Assembly: GCA_900544535.1 (NCBI GenBank)
Contig: UQVH01000035.1
Coordinates: 1-17,460, forward strand
Length of the DNA: 17,460 nt
Reading direction: 5' to 3'
DNA from: an uncultured Bacteroidales bacterium
Lineage (GTDB): Bacteria; Bacteroidota; Bacteroidia; Bacteroidales; Muribaculaceae
Numbering within the stretch: the stretch's first letter is position 1; every line of letters starts with the position of its first letter. This document shows positions 1-7,536 of this stretch, one piece after another. The translations under genes were made by a program, and so were the position numbers. The notes under the pieces are model-generated. The model worked only from the letters and a program-made list of their open reading frames with translations. It had not been told where the DNA came from and made no database searches.

Positions 1-36
1 CGCAGCTGTGGTATAGCAATGTCTAAGATCGACAAG

Positions 37-72
37 AGCGCCGTAGGTGCGAAACTGTTCACCTACGGCGCT
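37..72. terminator. Hairpin terminator, probably bidirectional
   Basis: A perfect 13-bp inverted repeat (arms 37-49 and 60-72, AGCGCCGTAGGTG and its complement) encloses a 10-base loop. The stem is GC-rich. On the plus strand it is followed by TTTATGATT, and on the minus strand by CTTGTC, so neither U-tract is strong. It lies 28 bases beyond the clpC stop codon at 101-103, which fits transcription termination of clpC, and it could also end a rightward gene located left of the window. Confidence 0.75.
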
Positions 73-100
73 TTATGATTGTGGTTTATCCGTCTGTTTC

Positions 101-2722
101 TTACGCTTTCACTTCGTTTTCGGACGTCGCCTCGCTGCCGGCGGGGGCCGGTGTCACCTTCCGGATCTCGGTGTCAAGCTCCTCGGCACCGGGACGGTAA
201 GATACGTATATCTCGTCACCTGCTGAAACTGACGCGTCGATAATCAGCTCCGCGAGCTTGTCTTCGAGATATTTCTGAATCGAGCGTTTCAGCGGACGGG
301 CGCCGTAATTGGCGTCGTAGCCCTTCTCGGCGATGAAATTCTTGGCCTCGTCGGTGATGGTGAGCGTATAGCCAAGCTCCTTGACACGCTTGTTGAAGCC
401 TGCGAGCTCGATGTCGATGATGCGGAAGATTGCCTCCTTCGACAGCGGATCGAACATGATCACATCGTCGATACGGTTGAGAAACTCAGGAGCAAAAGCT
501 TTGTTGAGAGCCTTGCGGAGCACTCCCTGACTGTATTCCTTGTCGTTGGCTGCCGGAGAGGCAAAACCTATGCCGCTGCCGAAATCCTTGAGCTGGCGCG
601 AACCGATGTTGGAGGTCATGATGATGATCGTGTTCTTGAAGTCGATCCTGCGGCCGAGTGAATCGGTCAGACGTCCCTCGTCCATCACCTGGAGGAGCAG
701 ATTGAACACGTCGGGGTGCGCTTTCTCGATCTCGTCGAGAAGCACGATAGAGTAGGGGTGACGGCGCACCTTTTCGGTGAGCTGACCGCCTTCCTCGTAG
801 CCCACGTATCCCGGAGGCGCTCCGACGAGGCGCGAGACGGTGAACTTCTCCATATACTCGCTCATGTCGATGCGGATCAGAGTGTCAGCCGAGTCAAACA
901 TATATTCGGCCAGCTTCTTGGCGAGGTGGGTCTTGCCTACGCCTGTCGGGCCGAGGAAGAGGAAGGTGCCGATCGGCTTGTTGGGGTCTTTCAGACCGAT
1001 GCGGTTGCGCTGTATGGCCTTGACGACCTTTTCGATCGCCGGGTCCTGACCGATGATATAGCTCTTGAGCACCGGAGCCATCTCCTTGAGACGCTTCCCC
1101 TCGGCCTGAGCTATGCGCTGGACGGGTACGCCGGTCATCATTGCCACCACTTCGGCCACTTTCTCGGCGTCGACGGTCTCGCGCATCGCGTTGAGCTGCT
1201 CTTCCCAGCGGGCCTTCGATTCTTCGAGAGTAGCCTTCAGCTGCTGCTCCTGATCGCGGTAGGAAGCCGCTTTCTCGAAATTCTGCGATTGTGCGGCGCG
1301 GAGTTTCTGTGCGGCCACCTCCTCGATGCGCTGTTCGAGTTGTTCGATTTCCTTAGGTACGGCGATATTGGTGACATGCACGCGGCTGCCGGCCTCGTCC
1401 ATGGCGTCGATTGCTTTGTCGGGGAAATTGCGGTCAGAGATGTAGCGTTCGGTCAGCTGCACGCAGGCGTCGAGAGCCTCCGGAGTATAGTTGACATTGT
1501 GGTGCTCCTCATACTTGTCCTTGATGTTGTCAAGGATGATGCGGGTCTCTTCGGCGGTGGTAGGTTCGACCATCACCTTCTGGAAGCGGCGTTCGAGGGC
1601 ACCGTCGTTTTCGATGTTCTTGCGGTATTCGTCGAGGGTCGTCGCGCCGATGCACTGGATCTCGCCGCGGGCGAGGGCCGGTTTGAGCAGGTTTGCGGCG
1701 TCCATCGACCCTGCGGCGTTGCCTGCGCCGACGATGGTGTGCAGCTCGTCGATGAAGAGGATTATATCTTTGTTTTTGGAAAGTTCGTCAAGTATTGCCT
1801 TGATGCGTTCCTCGAATTGGCCGCGGTATTTGGTGCCGGCGACGATGGAAGCCATGTCGAGCGAGACCACACGCTTGCCGAAAAGGATGCGCGAGACCTT
1901 GCGCTGGACGATGCGGAGTGCCAGACCTTCGACGATGGCCGACTTGCCCACGCCGGGTTCGCCGATGAGCACGGGGTTGTTCTTCTTGCGGCGGCTGAGG
2001 ATCTGGGCGAGACGCTCGATCTCCACGTCACGTCCCACGACCGGGTCGAGACGGTTTTCCTCGGCGGCGAGAGTCATGTCGTTGCCGTATTTGTCAAGCA
2101 CAGGAGTGTCGTTGCCGCGGCGCTGTGCAGTCTGGGCGCCCTGACGCTTGCCTGCGGAGGCGGGTCCCTGTCCGCCCTGCGGAGCGGATGAGCGCGGGGG
2201 CATTTCGTCGTCCTCGTCATCATCCTCGGTGAAATCGGCGTTCATCGGCGTGGCAAGATCCGATTCGGCGGCCAGGAGGCGGTAGATGGCCTCGTAGGTG
2301 ATGCCTGCGCGGTGGAATGCGGTCATGAATTCGGAATTCTGTGCGTCGGAATTGTGGAAAATCGCGAGCAGGAGGTGGGTGGCGTCAACTTCGTTGCTTT
2401 TGAGCATACGGGCTTCGAGTACGCTCAGTTTGATGATGCGGCCTGTCAGATCGCTGAGACTGACATCGGAGATGCCGACAGTGCCCTGATAGCCTGCCTC
2501 GGTGGCGGCATTGAAAAGAGCCTTGTCAAGATTCTCGCGCAGTTCGTAGGCCGAAGCCCCTTTGGCGGCACGGTCGATGAGTCGGGCCGGCTCGCCTTCC
2601 ATATCGGAGAGAAGCGACAGAAGCAGATGTTCCGGCATGACATATTTGGAGTTGTGTCGGGCGGCCTGCTTCGGAGAATCGTTGATCATCTCCTTGAATT
2701 TTTGTGAATAAACAGTGTCCAT
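101..2722 (-). CDS. clpC: ClpC-type ATP-dependent Clp protease ATP-binding subunit (Hsp100 unfoldase)
   Basis: This is an 873-residue AAA+ unfoldase that should form hexamers in the cytoplasm and feed unfolded proteins into ClpP. Seen in the sequence: an N-terminal Clp repeat domain (about 1-150); an acidic then Gly/Gln-rich linker (about 165-215); first Walker A GEPGVGKS at 254-261 with Walker B LFIDELH; a short UVR-like coiled segment (QNFEKAASYRDQEQQL, about 480-510); second Walker A GPTGVGKT at 591-598 with Walker B VLLDEIEKAH. The IGF tripeptide at 718-720 matches the ClpP-docking loop of ClpA/ClpC/ClpX. The long coiled-coil M domain of ClpB is absent. Length and the UVR-like segment therefore favour ClpC over ClpB or ClpA. 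The gene is monocistronic here, diverges from gyrA, and ends before a hairpin at 37-72. The ATG at 2722 starts directly before the N domain; no ribosome-binding sequence is obvious, as is usual in Bacteroidota. Confidence 0.95.
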   Translation of the reverse strand: MDTVYSQKFKEMINDSPKQAARHNSKYVMPEHLLLSLLSDMEGEPARLIDRAAKGASAYELRENLDKALFNAATEAGYQGTVGISDVSLSDLTGRIIKLSVLEARMLKSNEVDATHLLLAIFHNSDAQNSEFMTAFHRAGITYEAIYRLLAAESDLATPMNADFTEDDDEDDEMPPRSSAPQGGQGPASAGKRQGAQTAQRRGNDTPVLDKYGNDMTLAAEENRLDPVVGRDVEIERLAQILSRRKKNNPVLIGEPGVGKSAIVEGLALRIVQRKVSRILFGKRVVSLDMASIVAGTKYRGQFEERIKAILDELSKNKDIILFIDELHTIVGAGNAAGSMDAANLLKPALARGEIQCIGATTLDEYRKNIENDGALERRFQKVMVEPTTAEETRIILDNIKDKYEEHHNVNYTPEALDACVQLTERYISDRNFPDKAIDAMDEAGSRVHVTNIAVPKEIEQLEQRIEEVAAQKLRAAQSQNFEKAASYRDQEQQLKATLEESKARWEEQLNAMRETVDAEKVAEVVAMMTGVPVQRIAQAEGKRLKEMAPVLKSYIIGQDPAIEKVVKAIQRNRIGLKDPNKPIGTFLFLGPTGVGKTHLAKKLAEYMFDSADTLIRIDMSEYMEKFTVSRLVGAPPGYVGYEEGGQLTEKVRRHPYSIVLLDEIEKAHPDVFNLLLQVMDEGRLTDSLGRRIDFKNTIIIMTSNIGSRQLKDFGSGIGFASPAANDKEYSQGVLRKALNKAFAPEFLNRIDDVIMFDPLSKEAIFRIIDIELAGFNKRVKELGYTLTITDEAKNFIAEKGYDANYGARPLKRSIQKYLEDKLAELIIDASVSAGDEIYVSYRPGAEELDTEIRKVTPAPAGSEATSENEVKA

Positions 2723-2901
2723 CTGAAATTGCCTTTCTGGTTAAGTGATGAAAGAAAATAGGGTGGTGTGTCAGCCATCCGGTAATTGCATAGGGCGGAG
2801 AAATATCACTGACAAGGATTGACACTACAAAAATTGTGCCAAACTTCGCTAATGTCGGCCGGTGATATCCTAATAACAATTAAAAATCAATTCTTGATCG
2901 G
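2723..2901 (-). other. clpC 5' leader, about 170 bases
   Basis: Between the minus-strand -7 element at 2902-2909 and the clpC start lie about 175 bases without a convincing gene. An antisense-frame extension exists but overlaps the clpC start region and has no recognisable product. I see only a short 7-bp inverted repeat (ATATCAC near 2806, GTGATAT near 2860) and no CIRCE heat-shock operator (TTAGCACTC-N9-GAGTGCTAA). The leader is long for this window and may carry regulation, but nothing specific can be named. Confidence 0.35.
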
Positions 2902-2909
2902 CAAAGATA
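2902..2909 (-). promoter_or_regulatory. Putative clpC promoter, -7 element
   Basis: The minus strand reads TATCTTTG, an exact match to the Bacteroidetes -7 consensus TAnnTTTG. No TTG-like -33 element is visible 19-21 bases upstream on that strand. The start of transcription would fall near 2896, giving clpC a leader of about 170 bases. The element is back to back with the gyrA -7 element at 2931-2938. Confidence 0.55.
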
Positions 2910-2930
2910 CGATTTTTGCAAAATAATTCT

Positions 2931-2938
2931 TACCTTTG
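2931..2938 (+). promoter_or_regulatory. Putative gyrA promoter, -7 element
   Basis: TACCTTTG matches TAnnTTTG exactly. Transcription would start near 2945, leaving a leader of about 55 bases before the gyrA ATG. A TTTTTG tract lies at 2913-2918, but its 12-base spacing is too short for a standard -33 element, so recognition may rest on the -7 box alone or on an activator. Confidence 0.6.
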
Positions 2939-3000
2939 TGGGGAAAATACTTGTTTTAAATACCCCTAAGATTAGAAGAAGATCATATCAGGAATAAATT

Positions 3001-5628
3001 ATGATTGAAGAAGATCGAATTATTAAAATTAATATAGAAAACGAGATGAAGAGCGCCTACATCGACTATTCGATGTCGGTGATCGTGTCACGTGCGCTCC
3101 CTGACGTGCGCGACGGTCTCAAACCCGTGCACCGCCGTGTGCTTTTCGGTATGAACGAGATGGGCAATACCTCGGACCGCCCCCACAAGAAGTCGGCCAA
3201 CTGCGTCGGCGAGGTCATGGGTAAGTACCATCCCCACGGCGACTCTTCCATCTACGGCACTGTGGTGCGTCTCGCCCAGCCCTGGGCCATGCGTTACACT
3301 CTTGTCGACGGTCACGGAAACTTCGGTTCCGTTGACGGCGACGGCGCGGCTGCCATGCGTTACACCGAGGTACGCCTTGAAAAACTCGGCGAGGAAATGC
3401 TTGCCGACATCGAGAGCGACACTGTGGACTTCCAGCCCAACTACGACAACTCCCGCAAGGAACCTGTCGTGCTTCCGACCCGTTTTCCGAATCTTCTTGT
3501 CAACGGAGCCTCAGGCATCGCCGTCGGTATGGCCACCAATATGCCTACCCACAACCTCGGAGAGTCGATCAACGCCTGCGTGGCCTATATCGACAATCCT
3601 GACATCGACATCGAAGGCCTGATGCGCTATATCCCCGCTCCGGATTTCCCCACCGGCGGCACCATCTACGGTTATAATGGTGTCAAGGAGGCCTATGAGA
3701 CAGGCCGCGGCCGCATCGTCATCCGCTCGAAGGCCGAGATCGAAGTCGAGGACAACCACGAAAACATCATCGTCACCGAAATCCCCTACGGTGTCAACAA
3801 GGCGGAACTTATCGCCTATATCGCCACTCTCGTAACCGACAAGAAACTTGACGGCATCGCTGACATCAACGACGAGAGCAATTATAAAGGTATGCGCATC
3901 GTCATCAAGCTCAAGAGCGACGCCAACGCTAATGTGGTGCTCAACAAGCTCTATAAGATGACCCAGATGCAGGCCTCGTTCAGCGTCAACAACGTGGCTT
4001 TGGTCAACGGACGTCCCAAGACACTGAACCTTAAGGAACTGATCTCGGAGTTCGTGGCCCACAGACATGAAGTCGTGATCCGCCGCACGAAATTCGAGCT
4101 CAATAAGGCTCAGGAACGTGCCCACATACTCGAAGGCCTGATCATTGCCTCGCAGAACATTGACGAGGTGATCCGCATTATCCGCGCCGCCGCCGACACA
4201 CAGGCCGCCCGCGACGCCCTGCGCGACCGCTTCGGTCTGACCGATCCGCAGACTGCCGCCATCGTCGAGATGCGTCTGCGTCAGCTCACCGGCCTGGAAC
4301 AGGACAAACTCCGCAACGAATATGAGGCCTTGGAGGCCGAGATCGCCCGTCTGGAGCTCATCCTCTCTGACGACGCCACCTGCCGCGAACTCATCAAGAG
4401 CGAGCTGATCGAAATCCGCGACCGTTACAGCGACCCGCGCCGCACAGACATCGACTATACCGCAGGCGATTTCAACGCCGAGGATTTCTATGCCGATGAC
4501 GACATGATCATCACCATCTCGCATCTCGGTTACATAAAGCGCACTCAGCTGAGCGAATTCCGCGCGCAGAACCGCGGAGGCGTCGGCGCCAAAGGCTCCG
4601 ACACCCGCAACGAGGATTTCATCGAGCACATCTATCCGGCTTCGATGCACAACTCGATGCTCTTCTTCACCCAGAAGGGACGCTGCTACTGGCTCAAGGT
4701 CTACGAGATCCCCGAAGGCGCGAAGAATTCCAAGGGCCGCGCTATCCAGAACATGCTCAACATCGAGCCCGACGACTGCGTCAAGGCTTTCATCTGCACC
4801 AAATCGCTCGGCGATTCCGAATTTGTCAACACTCACAACCTCGTGTTCGCTACCAAGAAGGGCGTCATCAAGAAAACACGCCTTGAAGCCTACTCGCGTC
4901 CGCGTACAAAGGGTGTCAACGCGATCATCATCCGCGAGGGCGACGAACTGCTCGCTGTGGAGATGACCGACGGCAACAGCGAGATCCTGCTGGCCAACCG
5001 CAACGGCCGCGCGATCCGATTCCCTGAAAACAAAGTGCGTGAGATGGGCCGTATGTCGGCAGGTGTCCGCGGCATGACTCTCGACGGAGATGACGACGAA
5101 GTTGTAGGAATGATCTGCATGCCTGCCGACACCACCAATGATGTCATGGTGCTCAGCGAACGCGGCTATGGCAAGCGTACTCCGCTCGACACCATCATCA
5201 CCAACGAAGTCGGCGAGACCGAGAAAGTGCCCGTCTACCGTGTCACCAACCGTGGAGGCAAGGGTGTCCGTACGATGAACATCACCGAGAAGACCGGTGC
5301 TCTTGTGGCCATCGAAAGCGTCAACGACGAGAATGACCTCGTGATCATCAACAAGAGCGGCATCACTCTGCGCATCCACGTGTCCGACATCCGTCAGCAG
5401 GGCCGTGCAACTCAGGGTGTCCGCATCATCAACCTCGACAAGCGTAACGACACGATCGCTTCCGTCTGCTGCGTCGATTCCGACCCGGAAGAAGAGGTTG
5501 AAGAAGTTGAAGCTCAGGACGTGGCTCCCGAAATGACCGAGGCTGAACTTTTTGAAGCCGAAGCCGCCGACGAAGAGATCGTTGACGACGAACTCGACGA
5601 GGAAATCGCCGATGACAGCGAAGAATAA
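3001..5628 (+). CDS. gyrA: DNA gyrase subunit A
   Basis: GyrA is the DNA-breaking and rejoining subunit of gyrase, which introduces negative supercoils with GyrB. The 875-residue product has the family's standard length. The winged-helix/tower breakage core fills about residues 30-500. The catalytic tyrosine is Tyr121 in the motif AAMRYTEVRL. The quinolone-determining stretch HPHGDSSIYG has Ser82 and Gly86 at the positions of E. coli Ser83 and Asp87. The C-terminal pinwheel domain (about 500-830) contains an NRGGKG GyrA box and a related NRGGVG repeat, which separates GyrA from ParC. The last 45 or so residues are very acidic, like the regulatory tails of some GyrA proteins but long. The start MIEEDRIIKINIENEMK is typical of the family. 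Codons are strongly biased to C in third position, as expected for a highly expressed gene. gyrB is not in the window; a secreted TPR gene follows after 30 bases. Confidence 0.98.
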   Translation: MIEEDRIIKINIENEMKSAYIDYSMSVIVSRALPDVRDGLKPVHRRVLFGMNEMGNTSDRPHKKSANCVGEVMGKYHPHGDSSIYGTVVRLAQPWAMRYTLVDGHGNFGSVDGDGAAAMRYTEVRLEKLGEEMLADIESDTVDFQPNYDNSRKEPVVLPTRFPNLLVNGASGIAVGMATNMPTHNLGESINACVAYIDNPDIDIEGLMRYIPAPDFPTGGTIYGYNGVKEAYETGRGRIVIRSKAEIEVEDNHENIIVTEIPYGVNKAELIAYIATLVTDKKLDGIADINDESNYKGMRIVIKLKSDANANVVLNKLYKMTQMQASFSVNNVALVNGRPKTLNLKELISEFVAHRHEVVIRRTKFELNKAQERAHILEGLIIASQNIDEVIRIIRAAADTQAARDALRDRFGLTDPQTAAIVEMRLRQLTGLEQDKLRNEYEALEAEIARLELILSDDATCRELIKSELIEIRDRYSDPRRTDIDYTAGDFNAEDFYADDDMIITISHLGYIKRTQLSEFRAQNRGGVGAKGSDTRNEDFIEHIYPASMHNSMLFFTQKGRCYWLKVYEIPEGAKNSKGRAIQNMLNIEPDDCVKAFICTKSLGDSEFVNTHNLVFATKKGVIKKTRLEAYSRPRTKGVNAIIIREGDELLAVEMTDGNSEILLANRNGRAIRFPENKVREMGRMSAGVRGMTLDGDDDEVVGMICMPADTTNDVMVLSERGYGKRTPLDTIITNEVGETEKVPVYRVTNRGGKGVRTMNITEKTGALVAIESVNDENDLVIINKSGITLRIHVSDIRQQGRATQGVRIINLDKRNDTIASVCCVDSDPEEEVEEVEAQDVAPEMTEAELFEAEAADEEIVDDELDEEIADDSEE

Positions 5629-5658
5629 TCATTAATCTACTAATATTAACATTCTATT

Positions 5659-6888
5659 ATGAAAAAAATCTGCGTCTTAACCGTCGGGTTGCTCGCAGCC
5701 TCCTCAATGACAGCTCAGGTAGCCGTAGTGAAGGAAGCTGAAAAGGAGTTCAAGAATGCCTCTACCTATGCGGCCTATCAGAAGGCATTGCAGACAATCA
5801 CTCCCGCCTTTTCTAATCCTGAAACAGAGAAAGAAGCCAATACTTACTGGATTCCCGGAAAAAACGGCTTCAAACTCTATGATGACCTCTTTGCCAAGAA
5901 GACCATCGGACAGGATGTGAATCTTGTCGACATGGGCAACGCTCTTCTTGACGGATATAATTTCGGACTCAAGGCTCTCGACTGCGACACCGTTGTCGAT
6001 GCCAAAGGCAAGGTGAAGACAAAACTCTCGAAAGATATCGCCAGCCAGATCACCGGCCATGCCAATGATTTTCTCAACGCCGGCGCCGCTTTCTGGGAAT
6101 CACGCGAATTCGGCAAGGCTTACGAGGCTTTCGCTGACTATCTAGCCATACCGGGAAATGCCCGTTTCGGCAAGAGCGCTCCCGCGGCTCTGCCTGACTC
6201 TACCGTATCTCAGATCGAATACAACCTCGCGCTCGCCGCATGGCAGGCCGAGAAGCTCCCTGAATCGGCTGCCGCTTTCGACCGTCTGCTCGCAAGAGGA
6301 TATGACGAACCCGCTGCTTATGACTATGCCTTCAGCGTAGCTTATCAGATGAACGACGAGGACCGCAAGTTCCGTTATTCTCAGATTGCGTTCGATAAGT
6401 TCGGCACCTCGAACCCCGCCTTCCTCCAGCGTCTCGTCAACAGCTACATCGAGCGCAAGGAATATGACAAGGCCATCACCATGCTTGACAACGCTATTGC
6501 CGCCGAACCCAACAACAGCACCTATTACCTGTCGCTCGGTGTGCTCAGAGAACAGCAGAACGATACAATTGCTGCAAAGAATGCCTATAAGAAGGCTGTG
6601 GAACTTGACGGTGAAAACGCCATCAACAACCTCTACTATGGTCGTATGCTCGTGCAGGAATATGACGCGCTCGACCAGGCTGCCGCAAATATGTCGCAGA
6701 ACGAGTACAACAAGTACAACTACGAGACCATGCGTCCGATCCTTCTCGACGCAGTCAAATATCTTGAAAAAGCTTATCAGCTCGACAACGAGCAGACCGA
6801 CGCTCTCCGTTATCTCAAGAACATCTACTATGTCCTGAATGACGGTGACAATCTCAAGCGTGTCGAAGGCCTCCTCCTGGGTCAGTAA
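5659..6888 (+). CDS. Secreted or periplasmic TPR-repeat protein
   Basis: This 409-residue protein starts with a clear Sec signal peptide (MKKICVLTVGLLAASSMTAQ, cleavage probably after TAQ near residue 20; no lipobox cysteine). The mature part is alpha-helical, with tetratricopeptide-like helix pairs best seen at about 139-172, 255-286 (KAITMLDNAIAAEPNN), 287-320 (AAKNAYKKAVELDGEN) and 363-395 (AVKYLEKAYQLDNEQ). TPRs bind other proteins, so a periplasmic scaffold or assembly role is likely, but I cannot name a partner. It begins 30 bases after the gyrA stop with no promoter or terminator between, so it is probably co-transcribed with gyrA. As far as I recall, a TPR gene next to gyrA also occurs in other Bacteroidales, but function is not inferable from that. 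A strong hairpin follows. Confidence 0.85.
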   Translation: MKKICVLTVGLLAASSMTAQVAVVKEAEKEFKNASTYAAYQKALQTITPAFSNPETEKEANTYWIPGKNGFKLYDDLFAKKTIGQDVNLVDMGNALLDGYNFGLKALDCDTVVDAKGKVKTKLSKDIASQITGHANDFLNAGAAFWESREFGKAYEAFADYLAIPGNARFGKSAPAALPDSTVSQIEYNLALAAWQAEKLPESAAAFDRLLARGYDEPAAYDYAFSVAYQMNDEDRKFRYSQIAFDKFGTSNPAFLQRLVNSYIERKEYDKAITMLDNAIAAEPNNSTYYLSLGVLREQQNDTIAAKNAYKKAVELDGENAINNLYYGRMLVQEYDALDQAAANMSQNEYNKYNYETMRPILLDAVKYLEKAYQLDNEQTDALRYLKNIYYVLNDGDNLKRVEGLLLGQ

Positions 6889-6918
6889 CCGCGCTGAAAT
6901 CTGACAGCAAAAAACTTT

Positions 6919-6972
6919 AAAAGTCATGAAACCGAAGCCGGAAAGTTTTCAGCGGCCGGTTTCATGACTTTT
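6919..6972 (+). terminator. Long hairpin after the TPR gene; terminator or attenuator
   Basis: A perfect 16-bp inverted repeat (arms 6919-6934, AAAAGTCATGAAACCG, and 6957-6972) has a 22-base interior with further GCC/GGC pairing. The right arm ends in TTTT and continues CTCTT, so the A-tract/U-tract layout resembles a bidirectional intrinsic terminator. It ends 18 bases before the next start codon (6991) and no promoter element lies between. It must therefore either be leaky or serve to regulate the downstream gene. The upstream ATG at 6964 lies inside the right arm and is unlikely to be used. Confidence 0.75.
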
Positions 6973-6990
6973 CTCTTAACCATCACATCT

Positions 6991-7536
6991 ATGGCACAAT
7001 CAACACTGGAACAGTTTGACATCGTGGTCGGCGACTGCCGCAGGATCTATGCCGACAAGCTGAAGGACTACGGTGCATCGTGGCGCATCATGCGTCCGCG
7101 CTCCATTACGGATCAGATATACATCAAGGCCAAGCGCATCCGTACGCTCGAAGAGGGGGAGGCGCTGGTCAACGAGGGGATTCTCGGCGAATTTTATGCC
7201 ATTGTCAACTACGGAGTCATGGGACTCATTCAGCTTGAACTCGGTTTCGCCGACGAGGCAGACATCACTCCGCAGAGGGCAGTCGAACTGTATGATGAGA
7301 AAATCCGCATAATCCGTGATCTCCTTGCCGCGAAAACCCACGACTACGGCGATGCCTGGCGCGGAATGAGAGTCAATTCATATACCGACTTCATTCTCAC
7401 CAAGCTCCAGCGCGTCAAGGAAATCGAAGGAAACGGAGGGCGTACAAGTGTCTCCGAAGGAATTGATTCAAATTATATGGATATAATCAACTATGCCGTC
7501 TTCGCAATCATCAAGCTCACCCAGGAAAGGGATTGA
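6991..7536 (+). CDS. DUF1599-family protein with internal duplication
   Basis: This 181-residue soluble protein resembles the DUF1599 family of Bacteroidota, whose biochemical role is, to my knowledge, unestablished; phage relatives are described as associated with nucleotide modification. It contains two copies of one unit. Copy 1 runs about 19-84 with KLKDYGASWRIMR, a Lys-rich helix, then EGILGEFYAIVNYG. Copy 2 runs about 111-178 with KTHDYGDAWRGMR, then EGIDSNYMDIINYA. The shared pattern K-x-x-DYG-x-xW-x-x-MR ... EGI ... D/AIVNY suggests a duplicated helical, possibly nucleotide-binding, fold. I chose ATG 6991 (MAQSTLEQFD) over ATG 6964, because 6964 sits inside the hairpin stem and would add a 9-residue hydrophobic stub. 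Its end overlaps the next gene by 44 bases, so the two are translated from one message. Confidence 0.85.
   Translation: MAQSTLEQFDIVVGDCRRIYADKLKDYGASWRIMRPRSITDQIYIKAKRIRTLEEGEALVNEGILGEFYAIVNYGVMGLIQLELGFADEADITPQRAVELYDEKIRIIRDLLAAKTHDYGDAWRGMRVNSYTDFILTKLQRVKEIEGNGGRTSVSEGIDSNYMDIINYAVFAIIKLTQERD

Noticed and set aside
1..26. Possible 3' end of a rightward gene (frame reading QLWYSNV then a stop at 24-26)
   Set aside because: A stop 10 bases before the terminator is suggestive, but seven codons cannot establish a gene. The other two plus-strand frames also end near or before the hairpin.
716..2191. A 491-codon open frame on the plus strand, antisense to clpC
   Set aside because: It mirrors the codon bias of clpC. 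The translation is low-complexity, rich in Asp, His, Val and Leu, and shows no domain. clpC itself is unmistakable.
2806..2866. Short inverted repeat (ATATCAC/GTGATAT) in the clpC leader as a heat-shock operator
   Set aside because: Only 7 bp with a spacer of roughly 50 bases, and no similarity to CIRCE or other known heat-shock sites. Expected by chance in this length.
3511..5379. A 622-codon open frame on the minus strand, antisense to gyrA
   Set aside because: Its length comes from the strong C-ended codon use of gyrA. The translation is an Asp/Val/His-rich string without recognisable motifs or a plausible start context.
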